A DNA stretch of 64,000 bases from Zygaena filipendulae (taxonomy: Eukaryota; Arthropoda; Insecta; Lepidoptera; Zygaenidae), in assembly GCA_907165275.2 (NCBI GenBank), contig OU015653.1, forward strand, positions 6,354,001-6,418,000. The letters are read 5' to 3'. The translations under genes and the position numbers were made by a program. Below the pieces are notes generated by a model, which searched no databases, was not told the DNA's origin, and was given only the letters and a program-made list of their open reading frames with translations. Below, piece after piece: positions 1-10,082 of this stretch (positions are counted from its first letter, which is position 1; each line of letters starts with the position of its first letter).

Positions 1-421
1 CAGTCAAAATCATTGTGATAATTCAATCTCTGACAAATGTTTCTGGATTCCATTAGAAGGAATCACACCAAGCTGTAAAAACACTTTTTCAAAAAAGTGG
101 ACAGTGCGTTATTATGAAAGAAAAAAATATTTTCCACATAAAATTTTATATCAGAATGATGGTTTTTACTTCGTACCTAAGTAGGTACATGGTTTATTTC
201 TAACATTTTGTAAGTGACAAAAATGATTAAAATTTTGATGATTCAGTTGTCAAATCCTGTTTTTCATGAGATTAGCAATCAATTTGAAAAAAAAAACTAA
301 AAGAAACCCACAGGTAGGTACTTTATCAGTTTTGTAGTGTTGTAAAGTTATTATTTTATTTACAGGCTTGACGAAAATACAGCAGGAAAAGTAACATTTG
401 TGAACAACGAGATGGATCTCT
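1..421 (+). CDS. Possible two exons of an unrecognised gene entering from the left edge
   Basis: Frame 2 is open from the left edge to a possible GTAGGT donor at 181, and a second exon at 366-421 follows a TTTACAG-type acceptor and ends at a strong GTAAGT donor at 422. Phases agree: the first exon leaves two bases (AA) and the second supplies G, making Lys, then continues 18 codons and leaves one base. The joined reading is rich in aromatic and Lys residues (for example WTVRYYERKKYFPHKI) with scattered Cys. I do not recognise the family and find no convincing next exon, so the gene may run on with short exons, or the phase match may be chance. No start or stop belonging to it is visible. Confidence 0.4.
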
Positions 422-2034
422 GTAAGTACCTGATACCAGATATCTTGCCAACTGATATGTAACTTAGGAACAGATAAGATTAATGTTTAAGAGATCAGAT
501 AGTAGGTAAATTGTCGTTTATGCTTTTTTTACTTACTTAGTTAAGTTTTTTTTTGTTATCCCACATTTTAATTAGTTATTTTAAGTCAAATGTTTAATGA
601 AAACATGCCAAAAACGTCAATTAGTCATGCTTTTTAATATTTGTTACTAAAATATTAGTTATATTGCATTGTCATGTTTTTAGTATAATACATTTGTTAT
701 TTAGCAGTGAAATGCTTATTACACTTCAAATTATAAATTCCTTCTTTATCAATGACTAGCTATCAATGGCTGAAACCGCGAGGCACAGCTAGTAATTGAT
801 AAAGTGAATTATTTATTTCTAAAATAAAATTAGCCTAAGTAAGGTACTCCATCAGCTATAGCATTTGCCAGTAAAAATCCTGTTAAAATCGGTCCAGCCA
901 TTTCAGAGATTAGCTGGAACAAACAGACAGACAGACAAAAAAGAAAGTTTTTTTATGTAAGTACCGTAGGTATATTATATTATATGTACTTTCATATGCA
1001 TTAAGTGAAAAGCTGTTAATTTTGGTATTACATTTACAAACAGATACCTACTTCATTTTTTTTTGTATGTACCTATAGATAGATTTAACTGCATTCCATA
1101 TCTCCAAAAATATATTATGTTTTTAAGCAAAGTAAAACAGTTGTTAACGTATTTGGTGAGTTAATGAGAATACGTAAAATATGTACTCTATACTGTTCTA
1201 CAGGCCAAACCCGCCGACCTGCCGACCCAACCCAACGAATTTGTTGTCGCCGGGTTATTCGCATAACTTTGTCGTCAGCACGAATCAGCCACTTTTTTGG
1301 CAGTTAGTGGTTGTCGCGTGTAGATAGACATCGTGTGTTGTATCTCTCAGATATATTATACTTTAATCCTTTCACCACCATCCTTGTAATATCACGATCT
1401 ACGAAAGACTTGCACATGGCACCAGACACGTACCTAATATTCCGTTACAAACGAACCACTGCACTTTCATTTACTTATATAATAAAATACACAACTCAGA
1501 TTCATATAGGTACTTATATCACACACATTCACACAGTCCTTGGAGTTTTATATTTTTAGATTTAATTATCGATGTTAACCATTCTCAACACTAGGAGCAA
1601 TCATGCCTAAAACGTGTGGCGCTGTAGATAAGTTAAAGCTACCAAACATGGCGGTGAAAGTGTTAATGGATTCTTACCTACTTGAACATGGATGTTGATC
1701 TTTTAATAGCGTTTTAATCGTGTCATTCTATTTTGCCAATATTTTTTTTTTTGCAACTGGGCTCGTAATTCATATCGTGGACGTTCGATATTCAAGCCGC
1801 GGCCACCGACACGAATCCAAAGCAGGCTATGTCGGAGGGTTTGGTGTGTAGTCTTTAAACTATACCACTATCATTTTTGGTTCTGTCACTCTTTAACCCT
1901 TAAAGATCCATTGACTGCCTACCTATATGTGGATGGATGGATAGATGGGTGGATCTAACGATTTGAAAACCGTTTTCTCGTCATAGAATTTTTGGAATTC
2001 TTAGAGAGTGGATCTGAAGATCTTTGTAACTCAT
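422..2034. other. AT-rich non-coding stretch with Helitron fragments
   Basis: No credible coding region was seen. A truncated Helitron-type 3' end (hairpin then CTAG) ends at 792, and related tail sequence with a short GACA run lies at about 850-945. A moderately GC-richer patch at 1200-1330 has no clear exon structure. Confidence 0.5.
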
Positions 2035-2037
2035 TAA

Positions 2038-2440
2038 GGTCCGTATTCCAAAAGGTGACTCAGATCACGTTTCTCTTGATATTAGTTTTAAGCTGAAATC
2101 ATAACTCCAAGCGTTCAACTTATTATAGAATGCGTTTTAAGTTCTAATCACTTGAAACTAGTCTTTAGTAGAGATTCTGAACTCTGATTGTTTCTAATCA
2201 CTTGAAACTAGTCTTAAGTTGAGATTTTGAACTCTGATTGGGTGAGTGGTCTTGACATGACAGACGGTAAACAAAGATCAAATCTTTGCTTGAGTATAGA
2301 TTAGTATTCAAACGTCGTTCTAAAATAAGGAAATAACTCAGCTGATTGTTGATTGATGAATCTCGTTTCAAGTAAGGTTCTAAAATTAAAGCTTTACTTG
2401 AAATTAGTTTTAAAACTAGATTCATTTTGGAATACGGACC
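2038..2440. mobile_element. PIF/Harbinger-like MITE, copy 1
   Basis: The element starts GGTCCGTATTCCAAAA and ends with the inverse, TTTTGGAATACGGACC, giving a terminal inverted repeat of about 16 bp. It is flanked on both sides by TAA (2035-2037 and 2441-2443), the 3 bp target duplication typical of PIF/Harbinger elements. There is no transposase, so it is non-autonomous. A related copy lies at about 46715-46948. Confidence 0.7.
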
Positions 2441-2959
2441 TAAGACTACCAAACCAGTTCAGTTATTAGAAAACTATTTAGGTGTTTACCAACATGGTAT
2501 TTACATTATTTTATGTCTAATATTACATTATATTTTTGTTTTTGCTTTGAATAAGATAAAGAGATTTTTATAAATTTTTATGAAATTTATTCACTTATGT
2601 TGAAATAATGTTAACTATCGTAATATTAATTATACCGTAATTAATCATAATTTATCTTTACCTCTTATTTGTAGCTCTGCAAGAGCGCGCGGCAATGTTA
2701 TATTAGGTTGGCGGAAAAGTCTGCGCTTATCTCTTTGGCTAGGTAGTAGATACTTTTTGTATCTAGCTGGTTTTGATGACATTAAAAAGGTTTCATTCAC
2801 AAACAAAGAAGCAAATTAGTAAAATGTTGTTTCCAGCTATTTTTGATTTGTTTTGCTTTCTGTCAAAATGAGAATTTAATGAAGAAATTCGATAGGTACA
2901 GTTTAAAAAATTTTCACAAAATAGGAAAAATGCAACGCAAACCGCAAAAAAAATTGAGA

Positions 2960-3560
2960 CGACTATGGACCTAATGCAGTGTCAATAAGAGTAGCACAAA
3001 GTTGGTTTATGCGTTTTCAATCCGGGAATTTTGATGTCAAAGATGCACCTCGGTCACCCTGTTACGGATAAAATGGGCGCCATTTTTGAAAAAGTTGAAC
3101 AAGATCGGCATATCAGTAGTTACGACATAGCTGAAAAACTGAGGATTGACCACAAAATTTGAAAACAGGTACACAAAAACGCTCGATATTTGGGTGCCAC
3201 ACGAGCTCACTGAAAGAAACCTAATAAACCGTGTACCCACTGATTTGCGATTCTTTATTGAGACGTAATGAAACCGAACTATTTTTGAAGATATTGGTAA
3301 CTGGTGATGAAAATTGGATCACGTGCCTACGACAAAAACGTCTGAACAAAGTCGTGGTTAAAGGTCGATCAGGCTTCACAGGCGGTAGCAAAACCCGGGT
3401 GAACTCGCAATAAGGTGATAGTTTGTGTATAGTGGAATTGGCAGTGTTTATTAGGAGCTTTTACCGCCGGGCAGAACCATCATTTCGGATCTCTACTGCC
3501 AATTGATCAGATCGAAGCAAGAAATTGAGAGAAAGCGGTCATAATTGATCAATAGGAAGG
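2960..3560 (+). pseudogene. Mariner transposase, N-terminal and central remnant
   Basis: Frames here read as mariner transposase with at least one in-frame stop (after the DHKI segment) and frame changes. The VTGDENWI segment holds the first catalytic Asp region of the mariner D,D34D transposase. The coding line is cut at 3564 by the copia-type insertion and resumes at 5004. Confidence 0.75.
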
Positions 3561-3564
3561 GTGT

Positions 3565-3840
3565 TGTTGGACGGTTCTTTTTGAGGGAACTGGACTCTGG
3601 GCTATTTAAAAAACACTATTTCATGGTTAATACATATATTAAAAACACTACTACACACAATATTTCATTTTATAAAAACCCTCGGCTATTTCACAGTTCG
3701 TGAATCGTGTCTAGAAGAGAAGTGAAGTCATAACGGATGACACTTATCACATTCAAATAAAGATTTCGATATTCGCAGTGTCGCTTCACATGTGACAAGT
3801 GTTGCCTGCCATTACTCACAGTCATATTCAAACTCCAACA
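3565..3840 (-). repeat. Copia-type 3' LTR
   Basis: This 276 bp repeat is nearly identical to 4735-5003 but carries a 7 bp extra segment near 3706. It has TG...CA ends in element orientation and lies next to a purine tract at about 3841-3850. Confidence 0.85.
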
Positions 3841-4049
3841 CACCCCCTCAACACTTGCACACATTCAACCTCCTGTATAGAATACGTTAAAAATCTTAAC
3901 CTCCTTCTCGACTTGCTATATAAAACATCATTAAAAACCTTATCCTCCTTCTCGACTCGCTACATAAAAATAAAACATCGTTAACTTTAATATAACTCCT
4001 TCTAGACTCCCTACATAAACTCTTCAAGTTTATTTAAAAAACTATCTCC

Positions 4050-4165
4050 TTCTCGACTGCTCAATAGTCTTAAACTCCTTCTCGACTCCTCAATAGTCTT
4101 AAACTCCTTCTCGACTCCTCAATAGTCTTTAACTCCTTCTCGACTGCTCAATGTATATATTGTAT
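4050..4165. repeat. Tandem repeat of about 29 bp inside the copia-type element
   Basis: A unit built on CTCCTTCTCGACTCCTCAAT recurs about four times head to tail, with looser copies of its CTCCTTCTCGACT core from 3900 to 4215. Confidence 0.75.
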
Positions 4166-4440
4166 AAAAACCTCTTTAACTATAATAACCTCAAACTCCT
4201 TCTCGACTGCTCATTACGTAAGCTTCTCTAAGTTTATTTAAAACCTTAATCTCCTATCATTTCTTCTTATATCACCTTCTCGAACTTCTCTGACTTCATC
4301 TTCACGATTATATTAATTTGTGTTACTTCTGTTAATATTGTCCCTTTCATCGCCCCAAAGCCCATTAATTACTTCATTGTTTTCTAAGTATCCACCTAGA
4401 ATTCCTTGTTCTCCCTCATTGATTCTTACATCTCTTGCTC

Positions 4441-4629
4441 TTATAATTTTGTGCATAAATATTTTTCTTTAATAAAACTAAATATGATAAATTTTCCCTT
4501 GTTTTCCAACTTTTCCTCATTTTTACTGTCTATTTTTATACCTTTTGTATCCAGCAATAATTTAATTAGCTTCCTCCAAACTTTATAATTATCTTTATTT
4601 GTGAAGGGTTTTATTTTGATTGAATCCAT
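4441..4629 (-). pseudogene. Copia gag-like N-terminal remnant
   Basis: A 62-codon frame starts MDSIKIKPFTNKDNYKVW, resembling the opening of Ty1/copia Gag proteins in which a short acidic start is followed by N-Y-x-x-W. It lies just downstream of the primer site in element orientation, as Gag should. It stops early, with no zinc knuckle, protease, integrase or reverse transcriptase, so it is a remnant. Confidence 0.6.
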
Positions 4630-4720
4630 ATTTATTGGTTGCTATGAAAATCTGTACACAATTTGGTTTCCACGGTTATTTTGTAGGCTTTTTATCAGTA
4701 AATATTTATCTTTTAAAAAT

Positions 4721-4734
4721 CTGGGCCCATAACC
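4721..4734 (-). other. Half-tRNA-iMet primer-binding site
   Basis: The plus-strand bases CTGGGCCCATAACC match the anticodon arm of initiator tRNA-Met and touch the 5' LTR. Copia elements prime from this internal tRNA fragment. Confidence 0.75.
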
Positions 4735-5003
4735 TGTTGGACGGTTCTTTTTGAGGGAACTGGACTCTGGGCTATTTAAAAAACACTATTTCATGGTTAA
4801 TACATATATTAAAAACACTACTACACACAATATTTCATTTTATAAAAACCCTCGGCTATTTCACAGTTCGTGTCTAGAAGAGAAGTGAAGTCATAACGGA
4901 TGACACTTATCACATTCAAATAAAGATTTCGATATTCGCAGTGTCGCTTCACATGTGACAAGTGTTGCCTGCCATTACTCACAGTCATATTCAAACTCCA
5001 ACA
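4735..5003 (-). repeat. Copia-type 5' LTR
   Basis: This 269 bp terminal repeat lies next to the primer-binding site. Its length matches the solo LTR at 55401-55669. Confidence 0.85.
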
Positions 5004-5424
5004 GGTGTGATCTTTCATCACGATAACGCTAGACCACATACATCTTTAGTCACTCAGCAAAAAATAAAAAAGTTTGGCTGGGAGGTTGTTATGAAATAAA
5101 CGATTCACCAGAAGAAAACTTGGTTTTAATTAACTAAAAGAATTCGATATTATTAAACTAGAAATGACAACATCATAAGTTACAAGACCATAGAGATGCC
5201 AGTGTTATAGACTGATTCATATCATTCGCCCCTCTATCTTTTGTTTTTTTACCCACAACGAAATCTTTAAGGTGAGAGGGAAGTCTTCGAGTTCTCTCTC
5301 TCTATCTCTCTCTCTTGCTGCTGAAGGATCTACCGTTTCTCAAAGGTGTGGGTTCTACAGCTTCCTGTACCTATTCCGGGTCTTCCGATGACGCATGGTC
5401 TTCGATTGGAAGTGGAGCTAAATG

Positions 5425-5745
5425 TCAATAAGACACTGTACTTCCATCCATCCTGTCTTTAAACTGTAGAATAATGTGGGAATTACAGTTCTGTTCCAGA
5501 AGTTCGGCTTCTTCTACAAGTGGCTTGTTCTTTGAGTCATGTACGTACTTCTTTAAACGTTCAGGTCCTGATACTAGCCACGTTGGTAAAGATTCCCCGT
5601 TTGGCGATCTGGGAGGATCGTTAACTAATTTTCCATGTGGGTAGCGACATAATTGAAGATCACTACCTAGCCTAATAGTTTCGAAAGCGGTGAAAGGTTT
5701 CTTTTTTGTTAGAATTGGTACTCTTCTTAAGTGAATTTGGCTCAA
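5425..5745 (-). pseudogene. C-terminal polyprotein-like frame of the gypsy-like fragment
   Basis: The frame encodes 106 residues, starting MSQIHLRRVPILTKKKPF and ending in YVHDSKNKPL and KDRMDGSTVSY. It lies on the same strand as the protease pieces and between them and the probable LTR side. No conserved catalytic motif can be seen, so the assignment rests on context. Confidence 0.35.
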
Positions 5746-6074
5746 CTAGTTAAATTTTTCGATGGGCTCCGCAAACACTACTTGAGCACGCCATAGAAAC
5801 AAAGCTCAATAACTCTTTCTTCTAAAAGCTTAAAAATTTGGTTTTATAAATTCTTCATCTTCTTTAGTGTAGTGTCTGTACTTTATATCAATCGGTTTGA
5901 CATCAGAAGACTTTGTAAAGATCGATGCTGGTGGTACGTTAGCAGTGTCCATAACGCAGATTTTCAAACTCCCTTTGGCACCTCCGAATTGGAATTCAAG
6001 GCTTGAATGATCTTTTAAAATATCATGACCGATAATGAGGTCAGCACAGAGATTGTTGAAAACAAGTAATGGGC

Positions 6075-7242
6075 GTCATTTGTATGTATAATCGTTTATA
6101 ATGAGAGTAGTTGCCATCCCAATGCATTGTTATTGGAGGACCTGGACAAATTTCCAGAATTGATCAAATTTGCCCTCTGCCCACTGTGAATTTTAAAGGC
6201 ACTCCCATTCCCTATTGCCCTCACGTCAAAAACCTTGGCCTCTTTTACGATCGTACCTTGTCATGGTCTCGACAGATGGGTGAACTTAGCAGAAAGCTAT
6301 TTGCTTCTCTGAGTTCCCTGCGTCGTCTTCAAAATTTCCTCCCCATCTCCACTAAAATCTCCTTAGCACAATCCTTACTCCTTCCTATCCTTGATTATGC
6401 TGATGTGTGCTGTACTAACCTGACGGAGGAGCAATGTGACAAGCTGGAGCGGCTGCAGAATGTGTGCGTGCGTTTCATCTATGGTCTGCGCAAGTTTGAC
6501 CATGTCTCAGAGTTCCGAGCTAAGCTCAAGTGGTTGCCTATTCGCCTTAGACGTACTACACACATTCTTTGTACCATATTTAAAGTGCTACACGATCCCA
6601 GGTCACCAGCTAATCTCAAAGATAGTTTCAGGCCTCTTTATATCGGTCGTGAGGCTAGGTCGGGTAGTTGCAATCTTCTCTGTTTCCCTAAACATGAAAC
6701 ACGTTTTTACGACAAGTCTTTTGCAGTGGAAGGAGTGCGCCTCTGGAATTCCTTGCCTGGTTACATCAGACAAGTCGAATCACTGTATACTTTTAAACGT
6801 TACCTAAAGCGTTATTTCAATGAGAGATGTGGTTACCAGTGAAAACACTCCCTGTTATTCTTGTATAATATATTTTATATGCCTATCTATAATATTATAC
6901 TCTGGTTTAAATTAATACTTGTATTCGTTTTTATGTCTAAACTATATATCTATTGTTATGTACCTAGTATCGTTATTTTTATCAGTATTTTAAAGATATT
7001 TATTATTTCATAATGTCTATGAGTATGTATATTTAATAATATTATAATCTCATAAGGTATCAGCCTGCACCCACCCACTGTTCTAATGAATTCTCTGTAC
7101 TATCTTGTCAAGGTTGCCTTGAAAAAATTGCTTCTAGCAATAAGGCCGCCTATTTGCCTGAAATTAATTTATATTATATTTAATATTGTGAAATTCTTTT
7201 GGTGCAATAAAGTATATTGTATTGTATTGTATTGTATTGTAG
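6075..7242 (+). mobile_element. Non-LTR retrotransposon 3' fragment
   Basis: The piece carries the C-terminal part of a reverse transcriptase (6111-6842), an AT-rich 3' UTR and a tail of ATTGT repeats ending at about 7241. LINE elements end in such simple-repeat tails, and the 5' truncation is typical. It sits inside the protease region of the gypsy-like fragment and is therefore the youngest layer of this stack. Confidence 0.78.
6111..6842 (+). pseudogene. LINE reverse transcriptase C-terminal region (5' truncated)
   Basis: A 243-codon open frame has the layout of the region after the reverse-transcriptase fingers and palm in Jockey/CR1-type LINEs: VKNLGLFYDRTLSWSRQM, then LPILDYADVC, RLQNVCVRFIYGLRKFDHVS, and LWNSLPGYIR near the end. 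The catalytic Y-x-D-D and the endonuclease are missing because the copy is 5' truncated. The frame is still open, which suggests a fairly recent insertion. It is not expected to be active. The clade cannot be fixed by eye. Confidence 0.8.
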
Positions 7243-7483
7243 TTTTCCGCTTCAACGTGTGACACATTATTCATGGAAGCAAACAATAAACCTTATTGTG
7301 ACTTTAGCTTTAGTTTCAGTAATTGTGCTATTTTTCTATCAATGAAACTAACTGAACTTCCGGCATCGATTAATGCATCAGCTCCAAAATCATTTACTCT
7401 GATATGTGTGACTGCCTTGTACAGGCTGCCGTACCGCAGCACAAACTGCGCTTGCAGCATTTTCATCAAAACGCAGTTAGTGT

Positions 7484-7705
7484 TAATGCATCCGCCATAT
7501 AGCCCTGACCTTCCACCTTCAGATTTCCACCTGTTTCGGTCTCTTCAGAATTGTTTTAGCAGTGTCAGGTTAACATCAAGAAAGGACTGCAAAAACTACT
7601 TGTCGCGTTTTTGATCAGAAATCTCAAATTTTGTACAGCAACGGGATCATTTCACTACCTACAAGATGGCAAAAAGTCATCGAACAAAATGGCACATATT
7701 ACCTA
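7484..7705 (+). pseudogene. Mariner transposase C-terminal remnant
   Basis: The frames read PPYSPDLPPSDFHLFRSLQN and then NGIISLPTRWQKVIEQNGTY, the usual C-terminus of mariner transposases including the final Asp of the D,D34D triad (SPDL). A frame break falls near 7612. The right terminal repeat follows at 7749-7775. Confidence 0.8.
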
Positions 7706-7775
7706 CTTACTGTAAGACCTACGTACTGTACTGTGTTTTCATATAAAATGCGAAGGAACTTTTTCGCCGACCTAA

Positions 7776-9844
7776 GTGGCAGGGCGAGGTTTGCTCCTGA
7801 GCTTTGCTCAAGGTACATAAAATGGCGCCTGAGCGGTGGCTGCAGCAGCAAAAACGTGTGCCTTTCGCAGTTTCAAGCCGTCACGCGTCTTCTTCATTTC
7901 AGTTGATGCTATAAAATCATGGCTCCAATTTTCCAAATACCCATTTCTTTAAATGTTAAATATATACAGCGAATTCATAATAAGTACATAACTAATGGGT
8001 ATTATCCATAGACCGAAAACTTATTATAATCAACCCTAATAATCCTAACCCTAATAATGCGGATAAAATCTTGCATAGGCACATAGATATTTTTGTTTCT
8101 TACCAAAAACGTGTTAGGTAGATAATAAAATAGGTACGATAAATACCTAAACGTCACCGGTTAACTATTGACTAATTTCCTGAAATATAAGTACAGTACA
8201 GTTGTCTTGTCGATTTCAAAAATAAAGGCGACGTCCACGCGCGGTACCGGCATGGCAGGGAATTTTTAGGTAACGAATATATTACAGTTGCAATTTCAAT
8301 GAAAATGGTTGCAGTAAAATATAGCAAAATTTTTTGTAACTATGACTATTAATATATTATGGAAACAACTAAAATATCTTAATATTAAGGTATCTCTTGC
8401 CGTGTTGTCCCATAAGTGGTCAACGTTGCCGGGTTTAATTAAATTTTAATTGTCCAAAATATGCATCTCATACTTTTGGAAATAGATATACCTACCTACT
8501 TAATGGGCTAGATGTCTCAATATTAATTATATTTATTTATTATTATTATTTCTGCCTTCTGATTTATTGTTTAAAAATATTTTGTTTTCGAAATTATGTG
8601 ATGACTTGTCTTGATTTGCATGTTGACTCAATGAGGGCTTCTATCAAGACGTGTTTCGTGAACTGCTCTCTTATTAAGTACAACAGTGGTTTTGCATACT
8701 AGATTTAGCATATAGAGAAGAAAACAAATTATATTATTTAAGGTACAATTTATTAATATTTTTTTCTTAAGAGTTTACAAATTAATCACTGTACAATTCC
8801 ATAGCAAGTTACACGGGACAAGCCGTCTTATTATGATTATAAAAGATTAATTAATATTGTACTGTTAATTTGTCTTTATTAATATAATCAAGACTGACTA
8901 CCAATTGCATATAATATCACGTAAAATATACAAAATTAATTATACGCAATTTAATTAAATAATAACGTACAATGTAAAATAAATTGTCATGCATTGGCAT
9001 GTTCAATGTTCATACTTTATGTAAAAACAGGAAACTTAACTATCTTTACAATTAGGCTAAATTAGATCTAGAGGAATGCGATTTACAATTATATTCAGTC
9101 AAAAGTATCTTAAATAAAATATAAATGTACAAGTTGAGAGGTAATTGGCACATTTAGCAAATATTTCACATAAAAAAACTATTTTTCATTGGATTTTATT
9201 TTTGTCAATATTGTGTGTTGCTTTATTGGCACAATTCTAATTGAATGTACTTTATAATTACAGTATCGTACGTTGTTATACTAATTTGCTGTGTAATAAA
9301 AAATAATAAAAGAATTGGCTGAACAAACTAGGTTTTCTTGTTCACAATAAACGAATAATTAACAAATATTCCTGTTTGAGTCGCCCGTCGCGCGTCGGTC
9401 ATAATAATTACCCATACCCGCGGGACTCCACTGGTTACAGAAGTGACGTTCGATTTGTAATCGAAAAATTATGACGGTTCTATTCAATTTAATACAATGG
9501 AAAAGTTCAAGCAATTGCTAAATGACGGGCAAATTGTTCAAACAATAATAATTGCTAAATGACTAGTTTTACTTTATGAGGGACCTGAATGCACGCACCG
9601 AAACACTGAAAACTACATGGTTCGTTATGGTAGGCGCACAGTAAAAACGCAACTGAGCTATCCATGATTAAGTTTGTTCGTCTTGGTGGTCCAAGTCCCC
9701 ATCATCTCTGTTATTTTGGTCATTGAAGTTTCGATATTAAAGAAATGGTGGCAGGTCCCAAGAATTAATGATTGAATGCAATTTTATCGTGTTGAGATTC
9801 ACTCTGCCCCACTGCTCGTGTACGCCAGCATATAAAATGTACCA
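7776..9844. other. AT-rich non-coding region
   Basis: No coding region is seen. The stretch at 8700-9350 is very AT-rich and may hold the far 3' end of the minus-strand kinase transcript: a minus-strand AATAAA lies at about 8748-8753. This is a guess from context only. Confidence 0.35.
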
Positions 9845-10082
9845 TCTATACATATAAAATGCTTTGTCCTGAATGACTGATGGATCAACGCACAGCCTAA
9901 ACCGCTGATCGTAGAGACCTGAAACTTGGAGGGTGTGTTCTTTGTATGACGTACGTATCCGATAAGAAAGTATTTTTGAAAATTCGTCCCCTAAGGGGAT
10001 AAAAAGGGGTTGAAAAGTTTGTATGGAACAATTCCGCGGGAACTTCAAAATTATCGCAGGTGAAACCGCGCGGGACAGCTAG
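9845..10082 (+). mobile_element. Helitron-type element, complete short copy
   Basis: It starts TCTATACATATAAAATG after an A and ends with a GC-rich hairpin (GTGAAACCGC context) and CAGCTAG before a T. TC...CTAG ends placed between A and T are the Helitron signature. There is no coding capacity. Confidence 0.65.

Larger units (their letters stand above)
3565..5003 (-). mobile_element. Non-autonomous copia-type LTR element with target duplication
   Basis: Two direct terminal repeats (3565-3840 and 4735-5003) begin TGTTGG and end CCAACA, and the whole is bracketed by the 5 bp duplication GGTGT (3560-3564 and 5004-5008). On the minus strand the 5' LTR is followed at once by GGTTATGGGCCCAG, matching the half-tRNA-iMet primer site used by Drosophila copia, and a G-rich polypurine tract precedes the 3' LTR. 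The interior of about 0.9 kb has only a gag-like start and a tandem-repeat block, so it cannot supply its own enzymes. It interrupts mariner transposase sequence. A solo LTR of the same family lies at 55401-55669. Confidence 0.85.
5087..7484 (-). mobile_element. Ty3/gypsy-like fragment inserted in the mariner
   Basis: Mariner coding stops near 5086 and resumes near 7484. Minus-strand pieces in between read as a retroelement polyprotein. About 7270-7450 holds an aspartic-protease-like ALIDAGSSVSFID. About 5940-6065 holds ADLIIGHDILKDHSSLEF, the C-terminal protease motif, followed by linker. About 5425-5745 holds a 106-codon terminal frame. A non-LTR retrotransposon end separates the protease halves. 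Reverse transcriptase, RNase H and integrase are absent, so this is a heavily deleted copy. The 5087-5230 end may be an LTR remnant, but I could not pair it. Confidence 0.6.
2703..7775 (+). mobile_element. Mariner element, degenerate and split by nested insertions
   Basis: The left end (TTAGGTTGGCGGAAAAGTC at 2703) and the inverse of the right end (7749-7775) are matching mariner-type terminal repeats. Transposase-like coding survives in pieces. About 2960-3240 carries an N-terminal helix-turn-helix-like part (SWFMRFQSGNFDV, then DRHISSYDIAEKL). About 3260-3350 carries the VTGDENWI catalytic motif. About 5005-5086 resembles HHDNARPHTS, and 7484-7705 resembles PYSPDLPPSDFHLF. Stops and frame breaks show it is dead. 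A copia-type element (3565-5003) and a gypsy-like fragment (about 5087-7484) separate the pieces, which realign well once those are ignored. Confidence 0.82.

Noticed and set aside
1311..1559. 82-codon plus-strand frame
   Set aside because: Composition is random-like, there is no splice support, and no family is recognised.
6436..6807. 123-codon frame inside the LINE fragment
   Set aside because: It is an overlapping shadow of the reverse-transcriptase frame at 6111-6842.
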